A stretch of DNA of 35,672 bases from Oscillatoria princeps RMCB-10 (GTDB lineage: Bacteria > Cyanobacteriota > Cyanobacteriia > Cyanobacteriales > Oscillatoriaceae), in contig JAHHHT010000050.1 in assembly GCA_019359235.1 (NCBI GenBank), forward strand, positions 1 to 35,672, in the 5' to 3' direction. Position 1 is the first letter of the stretch; every line of letters starts with the position of its first letter. Shown here in pieces: positions 33,207 to 35,672 of the stretch. Made by a program: the position numbers and the translations under genes. The notes beneath the pieces are model-generated. The model was not told the origin of the DNA. It ran no database searches and was given only the letters and a program-made list of their open reading frames with translations.

Positions 33207-33210
33207 CGGC

Positions 33211-33711
33211 ATGAAAGAAGGGCCAGTTACGCCGTGTCCCGTGCCAGAAGAGCAGCAACCGCTCAATGAGTATCAAGAACTCAAAGAATCGGCGTTTTTT
33301 CGCTCAGCTGCCTCGGATTTGCCCCAGTATCTGAAGGCGATAGCCTGGGTGTGGGGCTTGGCTTGGCTGGTGGGTGGGCCGGTGGCGGCGGCAAGTTTCG
33401 CACCGGGGAAGTATCCGCTGCGGTTTTTCCTCAGCGGTGCTGCCGGTGCCGGTTTGATTTTGGCCCTGGCGCTGCTGCGGCTTTATTTGGGCTGGTCTTA
33501 TGTGCGCGACCGGCTTGTCAGCCAGACGGTGGTTTATGAAGAGTCGGGGTGGTATGACGGCCAGTCATGGACAAAGACCCCGGAAATGCTTCTGCGAGAC
33601 CGGCTGGTTGTCACCCACCAAGTGGAGCCGATTCTCCGGCGAGTGAAGCGGACGTTCGCAGTGATGGCCCTGTTGCTGCTGGCCGGCACCCTGATTTGGT
33701 GCGGGCTGTAA
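33211..33711 (+). CDS. CGLD27 family membrane protein
   Basis: The 166-residue protein belongs to the CGLD27 (conserved in the green lineage and diatoms) family, found in cyanobacteria and chloroplasts. It has two or three hydrophobic helices (about 48-68, 73-95 and 148-165), and the conserved block LVSQTVVYEESGWYDGQSWTKTPEMLLRDRLV lies between them. It is thought to act in photosynthetic membranes, but the molecular role is unclear. The start at 33211 is the ATG 4 nt after the rsfS stop. A longer frame from 33160 would overlap rsfS. rsfS-CGLD27-asparaginase is a known cyanobacterial order (from memory). Confidence 0.88.
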   Translation: MKEGPVTPCPVPEEQQPLNEYQELKESAFFRSAASDLPQYLKAIAWVWGLAWLVGGPVAAASFAPGKYPLRFFLSGAAGAGLILALALLRLYLGWSYVRDRLVSQTVVYEESGWYDGQSWTKTPEMLLRDRLVVTHQVEPILRRVKRTFAVMALLLLAGTLIWCGL

Positions 33712-33823
33712 TCCCCCAGCCGGCACCCGGATTGCGGAGTTGGGATGAATGGCCAATTAAAAATTAAAAATATATTGTTAAAAATCCTTTGTCCTGTACC
33801 TTTCAAGTGGTAGATTTTGACCC

Positions 33824-34777
33824 ATGACAATGGGAAAACGAACTCAAGCCGCAGAGCTGGAAGTCAGGCTGCTGCGGGAAGGCATTATCGAATCGAGGCA
33901 TCACGTCCAGGCGGTCGTATGTGACAACCGGGGACGGGTTTTGTCTGTGGCGGGCAACTCGGAAACCGCTTCCTTTGTCCGCTCGGCGTTCAAGCCGTTT
34001 CAAGCCCTAGCAGTGACGACGACCGGCACCCTGGAGCGCTACAACCTCACAGATCGGGACTTGGCGATTATCTGCAGCTCCCACAAGGGGACTATTGAGC
34101 AGTCGCGGCAAGTTTTTAACATCCTGTGGCGCTGCGATATCGAAACCTCGGCGCTCCAGTGTCCAGTTCCGGAAGGCAAGCGCAGCCCCCTGGAACATAA
34201 CTGCTCTGGCAAACACGCGGGAATGCTGGCCGTGTGCCAGCAGCGCAATTGGCCACTGAATAATTATTTGCAGCGCAGCCATCCGGTGCAGCAGCTGATT
34301 TTGAGCAAAGTGGCAGAGTTGCTGCGCATGCCGGCGGCGGAGTTTATTTGCGCCCGGGATGACTGCGGGGCACCCACCTATTTCATGCAGCTGGGACAAA
34401 TGGCTTCTCTGTACGCCAAGCTGGCCTCCGGCGACAGCTTGGATATGGAGCGGATTGTCCGCGCTATGACCCACCACCCGCAGATGGTGGCGGGTGCCGG
34501 TGAGTTTGATACCGAGCTGATGCGCTTGAGCCAGGGAGAACTCGTCAGCAAAGGCGGTTCCGAAGGGATTCAGTGCGTGGGCCGCGCCGGTGAGGGCATG
34601 GGTTTGGCCATTAAAGTTATCGATGGGGCCAAACGGGCCAAGCAGGCCGTGGCCATCCAGTTGCTGAAGCAGATGGGCTGGATCAGCCCGACGATTGCGG
34701 AAACGCTTTCGGAGACTTACATGAGCCTGAACTCGTTCACCCGCCTGGAGGTGATAGGGGAGCTGTCCATGCTGTGA
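33824..34777 (+). CDS. L-asparaginase, Rhizobium etli type (asparaginase II family)
   Basis: The 317-residue protein matches the R. etli-type asparaginases, which differ from the E. coli type and have two Ser-Lys pairs plus a zinc site. The same spacing is visible: S54-x2-K57 (RSAFKPFQ), S86-H-K88 (SSHKG), C127-x2-K130 (NCSGKHAG) and C181 (RDDCGAPT). It hydrolyses asparagine to aspartate and ammonia in the cytosol. It follows CGLD27 by 112 nt on the same strand and is probably the last gene of the rsfS operon or separately expressed. The ATG at 33824 is followed by a second at 33830, and either could serve. Confidence 0.9.
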   Translation: MTMGKRTQAAELEVRLLREGIIESRHHVQAVVCDNRGRVLSVAGNSETASFVRSAFKPFQALAVTTTGTLERYNLTDRDLAIICSSHKGTIEQSRQVFNILWRCDIETSALQCPVPEGKRSPLEHNCSGKHAGMLAVCQQRNWPLNNYLQRSHPVQQLILSKVAELLRMPAAEFICARDDCGAPTYFMQLGQMASLYAKLASGDSLDMERIVRAMTHHPQMVAGAGEFDTELMRLSQGELVSKGGSEGIQCVGRAGEGMGLAIKVIDGAKRAKQAVAIQLLKQMGWISPTIAETLSETYMSLNSFTRLEVIGELSML

Positions 34778-34838
34778 GGGCCAAGTTCAGCCCCCCGCGC
34801 CGGTGAGAAAAAAAAGAAAAAAATTTTTTCCAGGGGGG

Positions 34839-34868
34839 TTGTCAAACAGTTCGGCGTGTGTTTATAAT
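34839..34868 (+). promoter_or_regulatory. Sigma70-type promoter of the first tRNA-fMet gene
   Basis: TTGTCA (34839-34844) and TATAAT (34863-34868) are separated by 18 nt. Transcription would start about 7-8 nt later, just a few bases before the tRNA at 34880. The second tRNA copy keeps TATAAT (35113-35118) but has no comparable -35 at the right distance. Confidence 0.8.
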
Positions 34869-34879
34869 AGAAACATCGA

Positions 34880-34953
<74 letters not shown>

Positions 34954-35053
34954 CCTTGAATAAAACAAGCTCCGCAATGGGAAACTGTTGCGTGTATTCT
35001 ATTTTTTACTCGTTATGGGCCGGCCCCAGGGTTGGGCCCATGACTGCGCCTGG

Positions 35054-35097
35054 CCAAGGAGTGGGCCGGCAGCAAGGGTGGCCCAAGGAGTGGGCCG
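35054..35097. repeat. Two copies of CCAAGGAGTGGGCCG in the tRNA spacer
   Basis: The 15-mer occurs at 35054-35068 and 35083-35097 within the 115-nt spacer between the tRNA units, just where a -35 box for copy 2 would be expected. Confidence 0.7.
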
Positions 35098-35129
35098 AGT
35101 TAAGCAGGTGCTTATAATAGAAATATCGA

Positions 35130-35203
<74 letters not shown>

Positions 35204-35213
35204 CCTTTAAGAA

Positions 35214-35257
35214 AACAAGCTCCGCAATGGGAAACTGTTGCGGAGCTTGTTGTTTTT
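35214..35257 (+). terminator. Rho-independent terminator after tRNA-fMet copy 2
   Basis: AACAAGCTCCGCAA pairs perfectly over 14 bp with TTGCGGAGCTTGTT around a 10-nt loop, followed by G and five T. It starts 10 nt after the tRNA. Confidence 0.9.
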
Positions 35258-35267
35258 ACTCGTTTAC

Positions 35268-35291
35268 TCGTTCCCAGGCGCAGCCTGGGAA
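35268..35291. repeat. CTCGTTCCCAGGC hairpin copy
   Basis: TTCCCAGGC-GCA-GCCTGGGAA, with a leading CTCG as in the copy at 121-149. It is a member of that dispersed family. Confidence 0.7.
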
Positions 35292-35371
35292 TGCTTGCAA
35301 GGAGGCTCTGCCTCCCCCTGCAAATTAAATGCGCAACAGCTGACGGCACGGATAAGCTGGTTGCTGGCGGG

Positions 35372-35672
35372 GGCTGAGAAACCGGGTTTCTGAATCAATG
35401 TTTCGGGTGGGAGGCCAAGTTTATCTCAGAAACCCGGTTTCTGGGTTTCTGGGGGGGCTGAGTGGGGGCTGAGAAACCGGGTTTCTGAATAAATGATTCG
35501 GGGGGGAGGCAAAGGTTGTCGCAGAAACCCGGTTTCTGGGTTTCTGGGTTTCTGGGTTTCTGGGGGGGCTGAGTGGGGGCTGAGAAACCGGGTTTCTGAA
35601 TCAATGTTTCGGGTGGGAGGCCAAGTTTATCTCAGAAACCCGGTTTCTGGGTTTCTGGGGGGGCTGAGTGGG
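35372..35672. repeat. Three tandem 95-111 bp units built on GAAACCGGGTTTCT
   Basis: Units 1 (35372-35466) and 3 (35578-35672) are 95 bp and appear identical. Unit 2 (35467-35577) is diverged in its middle and has two extra GGGTTTCT octamers (111 bp). Each unit has an inverted pair, GAGAAACCGGGTTTCTGA and CAGAAACCCGGTTTCTG, around a 30-nt spacer. The window ends at the end of unit 3, so the array may continue. Open frames here are repeat artefacts. Confidence 0.85.

Noticed and set aside
34039-34477. Minus-strand frames across the asparaginase gene
   Set aside because: They are antisense shadows of a well-supported enzyme gene.
35395-35604. Minus-strand frame with KPGFSAPTQPPQKPRN repeats
   Set aside because: It is the translation of the tandem GAAACC array and not a protein of independent character.

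Overview
The window comes from a cyanobacterium, most likely a filamentous, repeat-rich member of the Oscillatoria/Microcoleus type. The evidence is a complete alkane pathway (aldehyde-deformylating oxygenase plus acyl-ACP reductase), a CGLD27-family protein, a DUF3318 protein, several other proteins of cyanobacterial type, four GCGATCGC (HIP1) octamers that I spotted, and many short palindromic intergenic repeats of the kind that fill such genomes. The genus call is inference.

Left part (1-9500): a minus-strand row of single genes (class II aldolase-like, VOC/glyoxalase-like, HI0933-type flavoprotein, RmlD-like reductase, rubredoxin, a membrane pentapeptide-repeat protein). It ends in a two-gene unit, an ABC-type ATPase overlapping by 4 bp an HNH endonuclease, which I read as a Septu-like (PtuA/PtuB) anti-phage system with no reverse transcriptase beside it. 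A DUF4112 membrane protein is divergent from it. From 9500 to 10030 lie an 11-unit minisatellite and telomere-like C-rich arrays.

Middle part (10030-20950): a conserved cyanobacterial protein of unknown function, a small membrane protein, an overlapping NUDIX/SDR pair, a degraded ABC sugar permease fragment, and then the alkane block ado - terminator - aar - (terB-like, opposite strand) - accA - broken SDR - folE. The order ado-aar-accA-SDR-folE is also that of Synechococcus elongatus. Here the SDR is a pseudogene with an internal deletion, and a terB-like gene plus about 1 kb of repeats, including a MITE-like element with apparent target duplications, separates aar from accA.

Right part (20950-35672): a Ser/Thr kinase fused to a repeat-built right-handed beta-helix, DUF3318, queE, a lipoprotein plus hypothetical pair, a TnpB-family remnant, an XRE-type regulator, 1.4 kb without a recognisable gene, a WcaI-like glycosyltransferase, and the ribosome-silencing neighbourhood yqeK - rsfS - CGLD27 - R. 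etli-type asparaginase. Two identical initiator tRNA genes follow on a 250-nt duplication. Only the first has a good promoter and only the second has an intact terminator. The window ends inside a 95-111 bp tandem repeat.

The most noteworthy items are the Septu-like pair, the broken SDR inside a conserved lipid/alkane gene order, the kinase/beta-helix fusion that has taken up a dispersed repeat in its coding frame, the complementary defects of the duplicated tRNA units, and the MITE-like element. I did not find a clearly unprecedented multi-gene system.
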